Part shown: one piece after another, positions 7,317-16,105 of the stretch
Position numbering within the stretch: the first letter of the stretch is position 1
Layout: every line of letters begins with the position of its first letter
NCBI GenBank assembly: GCA_031549535.1
Contig: JAVBPP010000016.1
Span: 1 to 39,359, forward strand
Origin: JAVBPP01 sp031549535
GTDB lineage: Bacteria; Bacillota; Clostridia; Oscillospirales; Acutalibacteraceae
Length of the DNA: 39,359 nt
Reading direction: 5' to 3'
The notes under the pieces: model-generated
The model's database searches: none
What the model was told of the DNA's origin: nothing
Seen by the model: the letters and a program-made list of their open reading frames with translations, nothing else
Translations under genes and position numbers: made by a program

Positions 7317-8224
7317 ATCCCTGTGGCACCATTCGGCGTTTCGGCGGAAGTTATTTCCCTGGCAAGCAGGGCATCGCAGGCAATTTGCACCTTTAACTCC
7401 CGTTCGCCGGAAAATTTCTTTTCCCGCCGTAAAAACGCAAGCAATCCAACGGTAATATTCTGCCCATATAAATCGCCGCTAAAATCCAAAATATGCGTCT
7501 CGCTGCGAAAATCTTGCCCGGCAAAGGTGGGGCGGCAGCCGAGGTTGGTTACGCCCCGGAACCATTTGCCCTCCAGGCAGACCCGGGAGGCATAGACGCC
7601 GGGCTGGGGCACAATGAGTTTTTCGGGCAAAATTTGGTTGATGGTTGGGTAGCCCAACAACCTGCCGCGGTGGTCGCCGTCTATCACAGGCGCGTGGTAG
7701 GAAAACACGCGGCCGAGCATTTTATTCGCCTCATGCGCCCGCCCCTGTTCCAAACTTTCGCGTATGCGGGAGGAGCTGACAGGTTCACCCTTATAATCCA
7801 CCCGTGGTGCCACCCGCAGCCGGATACCCGCCGCGTCACAAAGGCGCTGCAGGAGGGCGACATCCCCCGCGCCGTCCTTTCCAAAATGGTAGTTGTAGCC
7901 GCAGCAGAGCAGCTGCGCGCCCAGCTTCTCCTGCAATAATTCGTGGACAAAACGCTCCGGGCTCAGCTCCCGAATTTCCGGAAAGGGCAGATACCAGGGG
8001 GAAATCCCCAGCTGCTGCAGCATGCAGTCCCGATCTTCCTGCGTTTGCAGGGCGTAATGCACCTTCCCTGTCAAATGCTCCTGCGGGTGGTTTTGAAACA
8101 GCAGAATACGGGGCAGCAGCTTCTGCGCAGGAGCCTGCTCCCGCAACACCCTCAGAACAGCCATGTGTCCCAGATGCAGCCCGTCAAAGCTGCCCAGCGC
8201 AACCGCGCTGACCGTCTGTTGCAA
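7313..8224 (-). CDS. ribF: Bifunctional riboflavin kinase / FAD synthetase
   Basis: A 303-residue enzyme that turns riboflavin into FMN and then FAD. The N-terminal nucleotidyltransferase half carries GSFDGLHLGH (residues 11-20), LCCGYNYHFGKDGAGD and SSSRIRESLEQG. The C-terminal riboflavin kinase half carries GRLLGYPTINQ, PGVYASRV and NLGCRPTF. The length is normal for RibF. The start appears to be TTG at 8224, four bases after AAGGGGGTGG. In Firmicutes ribF often follows truB/rbfA; here it does not, and its upstream side is occupied by a decayed acetyltransferase gene and a RAYT transposase. Confidence 0.93.
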   Translation of the reverse strand: MQQTVSAVALGSFDGLHLGHMAVLRVLREQAPAQKLLPRILLFQNHPQEHLTGKVHYALQTQEDRDCMLQQLGISPWYLPFPEIRELSPERFVHELLQEKLGAQLLCCGYNYHFGKDGAGDVALLQRLCDAAGIRLRVAPRVDYKGEPVSSSRIRESLEQGRAHEANKMLGRVFSYHAPVIDGDHRGRLLGYPTINQILPEKLIVPQPGVYASRVCLEGKWFRGVTNLGCRPTFAGQDFRSETHILDFSGDLYGQNITVGLLAFLRREKKFSGERELKVQIACDALLAREITSAETPNGATGI

Positions 8225-8257
8225 GAATCCACCCCCTTTTCGTTCCGATATAACAGC

Positions 8258-8550
8258 TTACCGCAACGCTTTCCTCATAACAACGCCTTGTTCCGTTTCA
8301 TGGGACATAGAAAATCCGCTTTTTTGATACATTTCAAAGGGCCCGCCAAAGTCTGCTTCCCTAAAATCTTTATGCGGATACACTTCAACAAAGTCAAAAC
8401 CCTCTTGGGCGGCGTCTTGACAGACCCGTTCCAATAATTGTGTCGCGATGCCCTGCCGTTTCATTTCAGGTCGTCATGTGGTGTTGTGTCAAAAAAGCGT
8501 ACATATTCCTTCGCAAGCTCCGGGACTAATCTGCGGATTGCAATATCCAT
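8258..8550 (-). pseudogene. GNAT N-acetyltransferase gene with internal deletion
   Basis: The frame beginning at the ATG at 8550, with AGGGGT upstream, gives a normal GNAT start (MDIAIRRLVPELAKEYVRFF, then DTTPHDD) but stops after 29 residues. The C-terminal part of the same family follows in another frame (PEMKRQGIATQLLERV, then YQKSGF and MRKALR), ending at 8258. PEMKRQGIA is the acetyl-CoA-binding motif. The front and back of the gene are therefore joined by a deletion that removed the middle, roughly 100 residues judging from the usual family layout, and shifted the frame. A functional enzyme is not expected. Confidence 0.8.
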
Positions 8551-8559
8551 TGGTTACCC

Positions 8560-9069
8560 CTACTTTTTCTCGTAATATGCATCCTCTGCCCACCTTACGG
8601 GATTTTCGTCGATGTACTGCCAAATTCGAATGTAATCTTCTTCATTTCGGATGATATGGTCGTGGTAGGAACGCTGCCACAGGGATTCTCCAATTTTCCT
8701 GGATGTCAATGATTTCAATGCGTTTATTACCTTTGCGACCGTCACTTTCGTGGGCGATCCGCCCGTGATTAGCAGAATTAAGTGAACATGGTTAGGCATC
8801 ACGGCATATTTGTCTATATAAGCGCATGGATATATAGAAGGAATTCTTTCAATATGCTCGCTGACTATTTTTCCTATATCAGATTTTTCTATATGCGAAC
8901 CGTTCGGGGGCATGGCGGTATCCTGCGAGCCGCCCGGGTGTGCGGCTTCTACGACATTCCCCAGAATCTCTTGTCTGTCTTTCACACAAATGGTAATGAA
9001 ATATGCGCCGTTTTGACCATAATCATACCCGTCCAATCGATTTTTCTTTCTGGTTGGCAACTCTCTCAC
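8560..9069 (-). mobile_element. REP-associated tyrosine transposase (RAYT, IS200/IS605-like Y1 family)
   Basis: The product has the RAYT layout: NGAYFITICVKDR near the start, the HUH metal motif in MPNHVHLIL, and the C-terminal LWQRSYHDHIIRNEEDY with the likely catalytic tyrosine, then IDENPVRWAEDAYY. I chose a GTG at 9069, just after GGGGCGAAATATGC; an upstream in-frame ATG at 9132 lies inside the REP-like hairpin. The protein is then 169 residues. Between the first strand and the HUH motif is an extra segment (VEAAHPGGSQDTAMPP) whose DNA resembles the REP-like repeat beside the gene. RAYTs move or maintain REP sequences and are usually single-copy. The stop lies 10 bases from the broken GNAT gene, so it may have caused that deletion. 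Confidence 0.85.
8922..8952 (-). repeat. REP-like sequence inside the RAYT reading frame
   Basis: Read on the minus strand this part of the RAYT gene is GTAGAAGCCGCACACCCGGG followed by CGGCTCGCAGG. It is nearly the same as the intergenic hairpin at 9119-9149 read on the plus strand (GTAGGGGCCGCACACCGGGC, then GGCCCGAGG). It keeps the frame and encodes VEAAHPGGSQ. Confidence 0.6.
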
Positions 9070-9118
9070 GCATATTTCGCCCCAATTTATAAATTTTCCG
9101 GGTATTATGCCACGAGCC

Positions 9119-9149
9119 AGTAGGGGCCGCACACCGGGCGGCCCGAGGT
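9119..9149 (+). repeat. REP-like hairpin beside the RAYT gene
   Basis: GTAGGGGCCGCACACCGGGC continues into GGCCCGAGG and forms a 7-base stem (9124-9130 with 9138-9144) around a 7-base loop. It sits between the RAYT start and the typA stop, the usual place for a REP/RAYT pair, and may double as a terminator for typA. Confidence 0.55.
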
Positions 9150-9157
9150 CAAAAGCC

Positions 9158-10972
9158 CTACCCCTTCTTATGGCTCTGCTTCATCCGCAGCTCCTTGGAC
9201 AGAATCTTTTTGCGCATGCGCAGGGAATGCGGGGTGACTTCCAGCAGCTCGTCGTCCTTGATAAACTCCATGCTCTGCTCCAGGCTCAGGATGGTGGCGG
9301 GCGTCAGGCGCAGCGCCTCGTCCGAGCCGGAGGCGCGGGTGTTGGTCAGCTGCTTTTTCTTGCAGACATTGCAGACGATATCCTCATTTTTGGCGCATTC
9401 GCCGACTATCATACCCTCGTAAACCTCCACGCCCGCCGGGATAAACAGTCTGCCGCGCGTTTGGGTGTTGAACAGGCCGTAAGCGGTGCTCTGCCCGGTT
9501 TCATGCGCAACAATGGATCCGCGGTCATGGGTGTTCATGTCGCCCTTATACGGCTCATAACCGGCAAACAGCTGGTTCATGATGCCGTTGCCGTTCGTAT
9601 CTGTTAAAAACTCCGAGCGGTAGCCGATTAAGCCCCGGGAGGGAATACGAAATTCCATATGCGTTGCGCCGCCCTCGCGTGCGCCCATATTCTCCAGTTC
9701 TCCTTTGCGCGCGCCCAGCTTTTCGATCACCGCGCCGACATATTGCTCCGGCACCTCGATAATCAGCAGCTCCATGGGCTCGAGCAGCTGCCCGTTTTCT
9801 TCCTTCATAATCACGCGCGGGCGCGAAACCTGAAATTCATAATTTTGCCTGCGCATGGTTTCAATCAAAATGGAAAGGTGCAGCTCGCCGCGGCCGGAGA
9901 CCTTGAAGGTGTCCGTCGTCCCCGTCTCCTCCACGCGCATGCTCACATTTGTTTCCACCTCTTTAAACAGCCTGTCCCGGATGTTGCGGGAGGTGACAAA
10001 TTTACCCTCCTTGCCCGCAAAGGGGGAATCATTCACCAAAAAGTTCATGGCAATGGTCGGCTCGTCAATCTCTATAAAAGGCAGCGGCTCCACGCAGGCG
10101 GGGTCGCAGAGCGTTTCGCCGATGTTGATATCCGCAATGCCCGCGATGCACAGGATATCCCCCGCCGCCGCATGCTCCACCTCCACGCGGTTCAAGCCGT
10201 CAAACTGATACAGGCGGGAGAGGCGCACGTTTTCCTTCGCCCCGTCCGCGCGGCACAGCACATATTGGCCGTTTCGCGCAACGCTGCCGCGCTCCACGCG
10301 CCCAATGCCGATGCGCCCGACATAGTCGTCATATTCCAGCGAGGAAATGAGCAGCTGCGCCGCGCCGGAGGGGTCGTTCTGCGGCGGGGCGATGTGGGTG
10401 AGAATCGCGTCAAACAGCGCTCGCATATCCCCCTCGCGCACATCGGGGGAGAGGGCGGCGTAACCGTCCCGCGCGGAGGCATAGACCACGGGAAAATCCA
10501 GCTGGTCATCGTCCGCGCCCAGGTCAATAAACAAATCCAGCACCTCGTCCAGCACCTCGGCGGGGCGGGCGTTGGGGCGGTCAATTTTATTGATGACAAC
10601 CAGCGCCTTCTTTTGCAAACTCAGCGCTTTTTTCAGCACAAAGCGCGTCTGGGGCATGCAGCCCTCGAAGGCGTCCACCAAAAGCAGCACGCCGTCCACC
10701 ATCATCAGAATGCGCTCCACCTCGCCGCCAAAGTCGGCGTGGCCGGGTGTATCCACGATGTTAATTTTTGTTTCGCCGTACTGCACGGCGGTGTTTTTGG
10801 CGAGGATGGTGATGCCGCGCTCGCGCTCCAGGTCGTTGGAGTCCATCACACGCTCCGCCACCTGTTCGTTCGTGCGGAAAATGCCGCTCTGTTTGAGCAG
10901 CTCATCCACCAGGGTGGTTTTGCCGTGGTCAACGTGGGCGATGATTGCGATGTTTCGAATGTCATTATGCAT
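9158..10972 (-). CDS. typA: Ribosome-associated GTPase TypA/BipA
   Basis: A translational GTPase of about 604 residues, the usual TypA/BipA length. It has the P-loop AHVDHGKTT near residue 12, the switch II motif DTPGHADFGGEVER, the NKIDRPNARP base-recognition motif, and the BipA-type C-terminal region (GYEPYKGDMNTHDRGSIVAHETG). It acts on the ribosome in 50S assembly and stress or low-temperature adaptation. The ATG at 10972 gives the conventional start; an in-frame TTG two codons upstream (10978) is equally well placed for the AAGGACGG site. The gene follows the sugar symporter by about 30 bases and is probably co-transcribed with it. Confidence 0.95.
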   Translation of the reverse strand: MHNDIRNIAIIAHVDHGKTTLVDELLKQSGIFRTNEQVAERVMDSNDLERERGITILAKNTAVQYGETKINIVDTPGHADFGGEVERILMMVDGVLLLVDAFEGCMPQTRFVLKKALSLQKKALVVINKIDRPNARPAEVLDEVLDLFIDLGADDDQLDFPVVYASARDGYAALSPDVREGDMRALFDAILTHIAPPQNDPSGAAQLLISSLEYDDYVGRIGIGRVERGSVARNGQYVLCRADGAKENVRLSRLYQFDGLNRVEVEHAAAGDILCIAGIADINIGETLCDPACVEPLPFIEIDEPTIAMNFLVNDSPFAGKEGKFVTSRNIRDRLFKEVETNVSMRVEETGTTDTFKVSGRGELHLSILIETMRRQNYEFQVSRPRVIMKEENGQLLEPMELLIIEVPEQYVGAVIEKLGARKGELENMGAREGGATHMEFRIPSRGLIGYRSEFLTDTNGNGIMNQLFAGYEPYKGDMNTHDRGSIVAHETGQSTAYGLFNTQTRGRLFIPAGVEVYEGMIVGECAKNEDIVCNVCKKKQLTNTRASGSDEALRLTPATILSLEQSMEFIKDDELLEVTPHSLRMRKKILSKELRMKQSHKKG

Positions 10973-11005
10973 TGTCAAGCAGGGTTCCGTCCTTTATTTT
11001 ACAAA

Positions 11006-12487
11006 TTATTCTACAACAATTCCCTTTTCTTTGCGCTGCTGCGCGAGCTCGCGCGTGATGCGCTCCTTCTTCTCCCCCGTGAGGTCGTAAAAGAACATGG
11101 GAATCATGCAAAGCAAGAGTGAGATGGCCGGGATTAGGGATACCAGGGAAAACATGCCGCTGCGTACAGCTTCCGGCAGCAGGGTTGGGTTGGCGGTATA
11201 CTGCGCGCCGATGGTGTTCAAATCCAGCTTCACCAAAAGATACATCAGCACGATGCCGGAGGTTGCAAAGGCGTTGCCCAGCTTGAGCACAAAGGATTGG
11301 CAGGCGTTGCCAAGCCCCGTGTAGCGCAGGCCGGTTTTCCACTCCATATAGTCCAGCGCGTCGCCAATCATGGCGTAAGAAACCACGTTGATTACGCCCA
11401 GGGGCACACTCGAAAGCAACAAAAGCGGAATGCAAGCCCAAAAATGCGTGTAACCAACCACATACATGGCAAAGCTCGCCGCACTGCCCAGGATGCAGGA
11501 AAACAGCAGCAGCTGCTTATAGCTGAAGCGCTCAATGAGCTTGGAAACCAGCAGCATGGTGCCGAACATGCCCACCGCCGTGGCGAGCGAAAATACCAGG
11601 GACACCGTGGAAATATTGGATTGCAGCGCTTTTTCATAATCCTGCCCGCTCAAACCGGAAAGATTCGGCCCGATATAAAAGGCGTAACGCGCCACGTGGA
11701 TTGCCCCCGCCTGATACATATAACGCCCGCAGGAGAGAATGCCCATTGCGGCAACAAGCATCAGCGGCTTGCAGCGAAAAATCAGCGCAAGCGCCCCCGG
11801 TTCGCCCTTGTTCCGCTTGGGCGGAATCGGTATGACAACCCGCTCCTTCACGCGCTTGGCCGCGCGGACATAGAGCAAAACGCCCACCAGGGAGGCAAGC
11901 AGGGCAATGGTCAGGTATTTCGTCTGCTCCAGCGCAAGGCCGCTTTGGCTGACTATGCGCGGCAGCAAAAAGCCCAGTGCCATAAAAATCGCCATCGGAA
12001 TAGCGGAGCCGATTCCGTTTGTTGTGCGGCTCAGAGAAATCAGCTTGCCGCGCTCGGCGGGGCTCGCCGTCATGGCGTTGGGCAGGCTCCAAAACGGCAC
12101 ATCTGCCACCGTGTAAATCATACCCCAGAGGGTGTAGCTAATGCCCGCATATACCATTTTCGCCCCGGCCGAAAGATTCGGCGCATAAAACAGCAGCAGC
12201 GTTAAAACGGCAATAGGCAGCGCCATGGCCAAAACATAGGGCTTCATCTTGCCGCCCTTCGGGTTTGTGCGGTCCATAAACATGCCCATCATCGGGTCGT
12301 TCACCGCGTCCCAGATACGGGCAAAGAGCATCAAGAACAGCACAAACAGGGGACCCACACGCAGGACGTTGATGTAGAAATCCGAAATATAAGAGGACAT
12401 AATGCCGTAAACCATGCCCTGCCCCAAGGCGCCCAGGCAAAAGGCGCGGAACTCCGGCTTGGGAATCACCGTTTGCTTTTCTTTCAT
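11006..12487 (-). CDS. GPH-family (MelB-like) sugar:cation symporter
   Basis: A 493-residue membrane protein with about 12 hydrophobic segments, typical of the glycoside-pentoside-hexuronide:cation symporter family in the MFS. The family sign is the first cytoplasmic loop ARIWDAVNDPMMGMFMDRT, which matches the MelB R..D..NDP..G...D pattern, followed by KPYVLAMALPIAVL. ALDYMEWKTGLRYTG in the second half also fits. It probably imports a sugar, glycoside or uronide with Na+ or H+. It begins 23 bases after the NAD-dependent epimerase stop, and the pair may handle the same sugar. The substrate cannot be read from the sequence. Confidence 0.85.
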   Translation of the reverse strand: MKEKQTVIPKPEFRAFCLGALGQGMVYGIMSSYISDFYINVLRVGPLFVLFLMLFARIWDAVNDPMMGMFMDRTNPKGGKMKPYVLAMALPIAVLTLLLFYAPNLSAGAKMVYAGISYTLWGMIYTVADVPFWSLPNAMTASPAERGKLISLSRTTNGIGSAIPMAIFMALGFLLPRIVSQSGLALEQTKYLTIALLASLVGVLLYVRAAKRVKERVVIPIPPKRNKGEPGALALIFRCKPLMLVAAMGILSCGRYMYQAGAIHVARYAFYIGPNLSGLSGQDYEKALQSNISTVSLVFSLATAVGMFGTMLLVSKLIERFSYKQLLLFSCILGSAASFAMYVVGYTHFWACIPLLLLSSVPLGVINVVSYAMIGDALDYMEWKTGLRYTGLGNACQSFVLKLGNAFATSGIVLMYLLVKLDLNTIGAQYTANPTLLPEAVRSGMFSLVSLIPAISLLLCMIPMFFYDLTGEKKERITRELAQQRKEKGIVVE

Positions 12488-12510
12488 GCGACCCTGCCTC
12501 CTTATTGCAG

Positions 12511-13521
12511 TTATTCGCCGCGCATGCCCAATAAATCTCCCTGGTTTTCACAGGCCTGCACGGAAAGGTGAATGGAATCATTGACAGCGCTCTTTAAATC
12601 ATCCGGCGATGCGCCCAACTCCACAGCCCAGCGGCGGGGGACGAAGGTTTCGCGGCACATGATATCCGCCAGATACAGCGGGTCAATCCCCGGCTCCACA
12701 GCGCGTTTTTGATAGTCTGCCCGGAGTTTAAGCCCATAAGCTCGAAACAGGCTTGGCGGAATGGAAACAATTTTTCGCCCCGGCAGACCCATGGCGTTAT
12801 GCACCATGGTTAAAAAGGCCTTCCAGTTTAAGTTATAATACCCGATGGGGTAGGCCGCCGCGCCGCGGCTGCGCTCCGCCGCGCCGACAATGCACTGCGC
12901 CACCTGCCGCACGGTCAGCATGGCCGTTCCACCCTTGGGGAACATTGTCAGCTTTCCCATGCCCCGGATTTGCTCCACCAAAATTGTCCAAACCGGCTTT
13001 CTGCCCGGCTGTGTGCCGAAAATATAGGGCAGCTCCAAAACGGAAACGTCAAAGTCCGTCGCCGCCAAACCCAGAGCGGTCTCCTCCTGCGCAATGCGGC
13101 TACGGATGTAGGGGTGGCGCTCACAAAGGCGCAGCTCCGGCCACTCCTTGGCGAAATAAGAGAAATAGGAGCCAAGCACCACCGCGCCGCGCAGCCCGCA
13201 TTCCCGCGCCAGGGTCAAATAGCGGCGCAGCGGCTCGATATTATATGTTTCATATGCCGCATACACCGGCGCGGGGAACTCCACCCGCTCATCCACGCCG
13301 GCGGCGAACACCAGCATATCACAGCCCTGCAGCTGTGCGCGGATTTCCTCGTCGCTCTGCTCCAGATAGTTGGCGAACACCAGCTGCATTTCCTGCGGAA
13401 TCGGCGCGCCGGCAGGTAAGGGCGGCAGGGCAATGGATTTCACACTGTGCCCGCGCTCCAAAAATAGCTGCGCCGCCGCGCTGCCGAGCAGCCCGGTTCC
13501 TCCGATGATATAGACTTGCAT
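12511..13521 (-). CDS. NAD-dependent epimerase/dehydratase family protein
   Basis: A 336-residue extended short-chain dehydrogenase-like protein. The N-terminal Rossmann motif is IIGGTGLLGSAAAQLF at residues 5-20, and a YFSYF stretch followed by an ELPYIFG region replaces the classical YxxxK active site, so catalysis is uncertain. The start at 13521 follows AAAGGAG by seven bases. It lies directly upstream of the sugar symporter on the same strand, which suggests a sugar-modifying oxidoreductase or epimerase role. Its 5' side abuts a palindromic repeat whose end supplies an extended -10-like TGGTATAAG. Confidence 0.7.
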   Translation of the reverse strand: MQVYIIGGTGLLGSAAAQLFLERGHSVKSIALPPLPAGAPIPQEMQLVFANYLEQSDEEIRAQLQGCDMLVFAAGVDERVEFPAPVYAAYETYNIEPLRRYLTLARECGLRGAVVLGSYFSYFAKEWPELRLCERHPYIRSRIAQEETALGLAATDFDVSVLELPYIFGTQPGRKPVWTILVEQIRGMGKLTMFPKGGTAMLTVRQVAQCIVGAAERSRGAAAYPIGYYNLNWKAFLTMVHNAMGLPGRKIVSIPPSLFRAYGLKLRADYQKRAVEPGIDPLYLADIMCRETFVPRRWAVELGASPDDLKSAVNDSIHLSVQACENQGDLLGMRGE

Positions 13522-13543
13522 ACGAACGCTCCTTTCACAGCTT

Positions 13544-13646
13544 ATACCAATCACCTTTTAGAATACTTGCAAAATTCGGTAACGAGCGTTTCGTGTATGC
13601 GCTCTTGCCGAATTTTGCAGGAAGTATTCTTAATGGGGATTGGTAT
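13544..13646. repeat. Imperfect palindrome with ATACCAATC ends (MITE-like)
   Basis: The left half reads ATACCAATC, seven bases, AGAATACTT, GCAAAATTCGG, then GAGCG; the right half repeats these blocks in inverted order and ends in GATTGGTAT. The whole 103 bases can fold on themselves about a centre near 13595. The terminal inverted repeats and lack of a gene fit a MITE or similar palindromic element. Confidence 0.65.
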
Positions 13647-13807
13647 TATTAGTCCACCAACAAAACCTTGCCAAATCTTGGTGGTATTTTCGCCGTCAGC
13701 CTGCGTTGTCCTCCTTGCTTTACGACAGTAAAGCTGCGTCGTCCGCCTGGCCTGACGACAAAAACCCTCACCAATCTTCTGGCAAGCTTTCATTGGCGGA
13801 CTAATAA
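13646..13807. repeat. 162-base near-complete palindrome with TTATTAGTCC ends (MITE-like)
   Basis: It starts TTATTAGTCCACCAA and ends TTGGCGGACTAATAA. The halves match through most of their length (for example CCTTGCCA/TGGCAAG and CGTCAG/CTGACG), with the apex GCTTTAC GACA GTAAAGC at about 13718-13735. It abuts the first palindrome, and its right end covers the nadC stop codon at 13801-13803. The open frames through it are by-products of the symmetry. It may act as a transcription terminator after nadC. Confidence 0.7.
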
Positions 13808-14637
13808 ACACGAAATTTCATAGAAATATCAAAGGCCTGCACGGAATGGGTCAGGGCACCCATGGAGATGATGTCCACGCCCGTCTGCGCAACGTCACGC
13901 AGATTTTCCAGCGTAATATTACCGCTCGCCTCCAGCGGAGTGCGCCCGGCAACCAAGTCCACGGCCTGCCGCATTTCCTGCGGGGTCATATTGTCCAGCA
14001 TAATACAGTCCGCCCCGGCCTCCAGCGCGGTTTGCACTTCCTCCAGATTGCGGGTCTCCACCTCTATTTTCACCATGTGGCCGATTGCACCGCGCAGCTT
14101 CGTTACCGCCGGCGCAATGCCGCCCGCCGCATCGATATGATTATCTTTCAGCATGGCCGCGTCGGAAAGGTTGAAGCGGTGGTTTTTTCCCCCTCCGCAG
14201 AGCACAGCTGCCTTCTGCAGTGCGCGCAGCCCCGGCAGGGTTTTGCGTGTATCCGTAATGCAGGCCTTGCTGCCCGCCGTCAGCGCCACGGCCCGCGCCG
14301 TCATCGTTGCAACGCCGGAAAGGTGCTGCAACAGGTTCAGCGCCGTGCGCTCCCCCTGCAGCAGGGCGATGGTTCCGCCGGAAAACTCCGCCAAAATATC
14401 ACCGGGTTTAACGCGCGCACCGTCCTGATAAAAAACTTGAGCGCTAAACCGTTCATCCAACAGCTCAAACACGCGCAGAGCAACGGGAAGCCCCGCGAGC
14501 ACGCCCTCCGCCTTGGCGACAAAATAGGCGTTGGAACGCTGCTCCGGCGCAAAAATCGGCTCGCTGGAAACATCGTAGTAATGAATATCCTCCGCCAGCG
14601 CGGCCTGAATCAACTTATCCGTCTGAAATTGCAGCAT
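13801..14637 (-). CDS. nadC: Quinolinate phosphoribosyltransferase (carboxylating)
   Basis: A 278-residue enzyme that converts quinolinate and PRPP to nicotinate mononucleotide, CO2 and pyrophosphate. Family motifs are ITDTRKTLPGLRALQK, GGGKNHRFNLSDAAMLKDNH, the acidic pair in KIEVETRNLEE and DCIMLDNMTP, and the C-terminal DIISMGALTHS. The start at 14637 lies inside the end of nadB (23-base overlap), so translation is likely coupled. It is the third gene of nadA-nadB-nadC. Its stop codon lies within the end of a palindromic repeat. Confidence 0.95.
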   Translation of the reverse strand: MLQFQTDKLIQAALAEDIHYYDVSSEPIFAPEQRSNAYFVAKAEGVLAGLPVALRVFELLDERFSAQVFYQDGARVKPGDILAEFSGGTIALLQGERTALNLLQHLSGVATMTARAVALTAGSKACITDTRKTLPGLRALQKAAVLCGGGKNHRFNLSDAAMLKDNHIDAAGGIAPAVTKLRGAIGHMVKIEVETRNLEEVQTALEAGADCIMLDNMTPQEMRQAVDLVAGRTPLEASGNITLENLRDVAQTGVDIISMGALTHSVQAFDISMKFRVY

Positions 14638-16099
14638 GCGTCTCCCTTTCTAAATCACAATACTCCGTTAAAATCAGCTCCGCGACGGTGAGAATGCTCT
14701 TCGTCTGCGTCAGCAGGCGGCTGTGGGCATAGTGCCCGTCATACACTTCTTTGCGCAGCGCCCGCACCCGCGCCAGATTTTCCGGAATGTGTGCCATATC
14801 CGGCACTACGAAGCAGCTTTGTTGCATCAGCGCCTGCACCTGCGGGATAATTTCCGCATCCACCTGCCCCCGACCCGGCTCCGGTTTTGCCGAATCCGGC
14901 TTCACGGCCGCGTAGCCGGAGGAGAGGCAGCGGGTGATATCCTGCGCGGCATGCCGCCCAAACACCAGCGCCTCCGGCAGGGAGTTGCTGGCCAAACGGT
15001 TGGCACCGTGCAGCCCTGTGTGGGCGCATTCCCCCGCCGCATATAGGCGCGGCACGGTGGTGCGGCTCTCCAAGTCCACATCAATGCCACCCATCAGATA
15101 GTGCTGGCAGGGATAAATGGGGATAAGCTGTGTTGCCATATCTACCCCCCGCTCCCGGCAGGCGGCATAGATGGCGGGGAAACGCTGCTCCAGCCAAGCG
15201 CGGGGCTTGTGGGTGATATCCAGATAAAAACGCTCGTCCCCCAGCCTTTGCTGCTCAAGCAGAATGGAGCGGGAAACCACATCCCGCGGGGCAAGCTCCA
15301 GCCGCGCGTCGTAGCGCTCCATAAAGCGCTCTTTCTTTGCGCTTCGCAGCACGGCTCCTTCACCGCGCACGGCCTCGCTGATTAAAAAGCATTCCCCGTT
15401 ATCCCGAAACGCGGTTGGGTGGAACTGCACCGCGCTGAGGTTTTTGATTTTTGCGCCCAGCTCATGGGCAAAGCGGATGCCGTCCCCCGTGGAAATATGC
15501 GGGTTGGTTGTGTATTGAAACACCCGGCCGATACCCCCGGTGGCCAGCAGGGCAAAGCTGGTAAATACGCTTTGCAGCGCCTCCCCCGCCAAAAAATCCG
15601 TTCGAAAGCCGCCGCGCACGGGAGCAATTTGCACAATGGTGCTGTTTGCGCACATGGTAATGTTGCGCTGTTCTTGCACGCGCGCGAGCAGGGTGTTTAT
15701 AATCTCGCGCCCGGTTTGGTCGCGCCAATGTACAATGCGCCGCCTGGAATGGCCGCCCTCCAGCGTTTTCAAAACACCGCCCTGCCCATCGCTGTCAAAC
15801 GCAACGCCCAGCTCCATGATTTTGCGGACATCCTCCGGCCCCTCGCGGGTCAGCTGCTCCACCGCCAGCGGATTGTTGCGGTGCCCGCCCGCGACGACGG
15901 TATCCTGAAAATGCATTTCATAGCTATCCTGCTCATGGTCGAGCACGGCCGCAACGCCGCCCTGCGCCAGTGTGCTGCCGGAGACGGTCAAATCCCCCTT
16001 GCACAGCAGCAGTATCCTTGTGTTTTTATCGAGCTGCAGCGCGGCATACAGCCCCGCAATGCCCGCGCCCGCAATCAATACGTCATAGCATAAATCCAT
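14615..16099 (-). CDS. nadB: L-aspartate oxidase
   Basis: A 494-residue flavoprotein that oxidises L-aspartate to iminoaspartate. The FAD-binding motif IAGAGIAGLYAALQLD starts at residue 9, followed by SGSTLAQGGVAAVL, the arginine-containing HSRRRIVHW, ATGGIGRVF, QFHPTAF and HTGLHGANRLASNSLPEALVFG, all standard for NadB. The C-terminal helical domain is shorter than in E. coli, as in many Firmicutes. Under anaerobic conditions fumarate would be the likely electron acceptor. It starts six bases after the nadA stop codon. Confidence 0.95.
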   Translation of the reverse strand: MDLCYDVLIAGAGIAGLYAALQLDKNTRILLLCKGDLTVSGSTLAQGGVAAVLDHEQDSYEMHFQDTVVAGGHRNNPLAVEQLTREGPEDVRKIMELGVAFDSDGQGGVLKTLEGGHSRRRIVHWRDQTGREIINTLLARVQEQRNITMCANSTIVQIAPVRGGFRTDFLAGEALQSVFTSFALLATGGIGRVFQYTTNPHISTGDGIRFAHELGAKIKNLSAVQFHPTAFRDNGECFLISEAVRGEGAVLRSAKKERFMERYDARLELAPRDVVSRSILLEQQRLGDERFYLDITHKPRAWLEQRFPAIYAACRERGVDMATQLIPIYPCQHYLMGGIDVDLESRTTVPRLYAAGECAHTGLHGANRLASNSLPEALVFGRHAAQDITRCLSSGYAAVKPDSAKPEPGRGQVDAEIIPQVQALMQQSCFVVPDMAHIPENLARVRALRKEVYDGHYAHSRLLTQTKSILTVAELILTEYCDLERETHAAISDG

Positions 16100-16105
16100 C
16101 TTGTT

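Noticed and set aside
13551..13811. Open frames through the palindromic region on both strands
   Set aside because: The frames follow the symmetry of the repeats, have no proper ribosome site, and show repeated peptide fragments instead of a protein fold.
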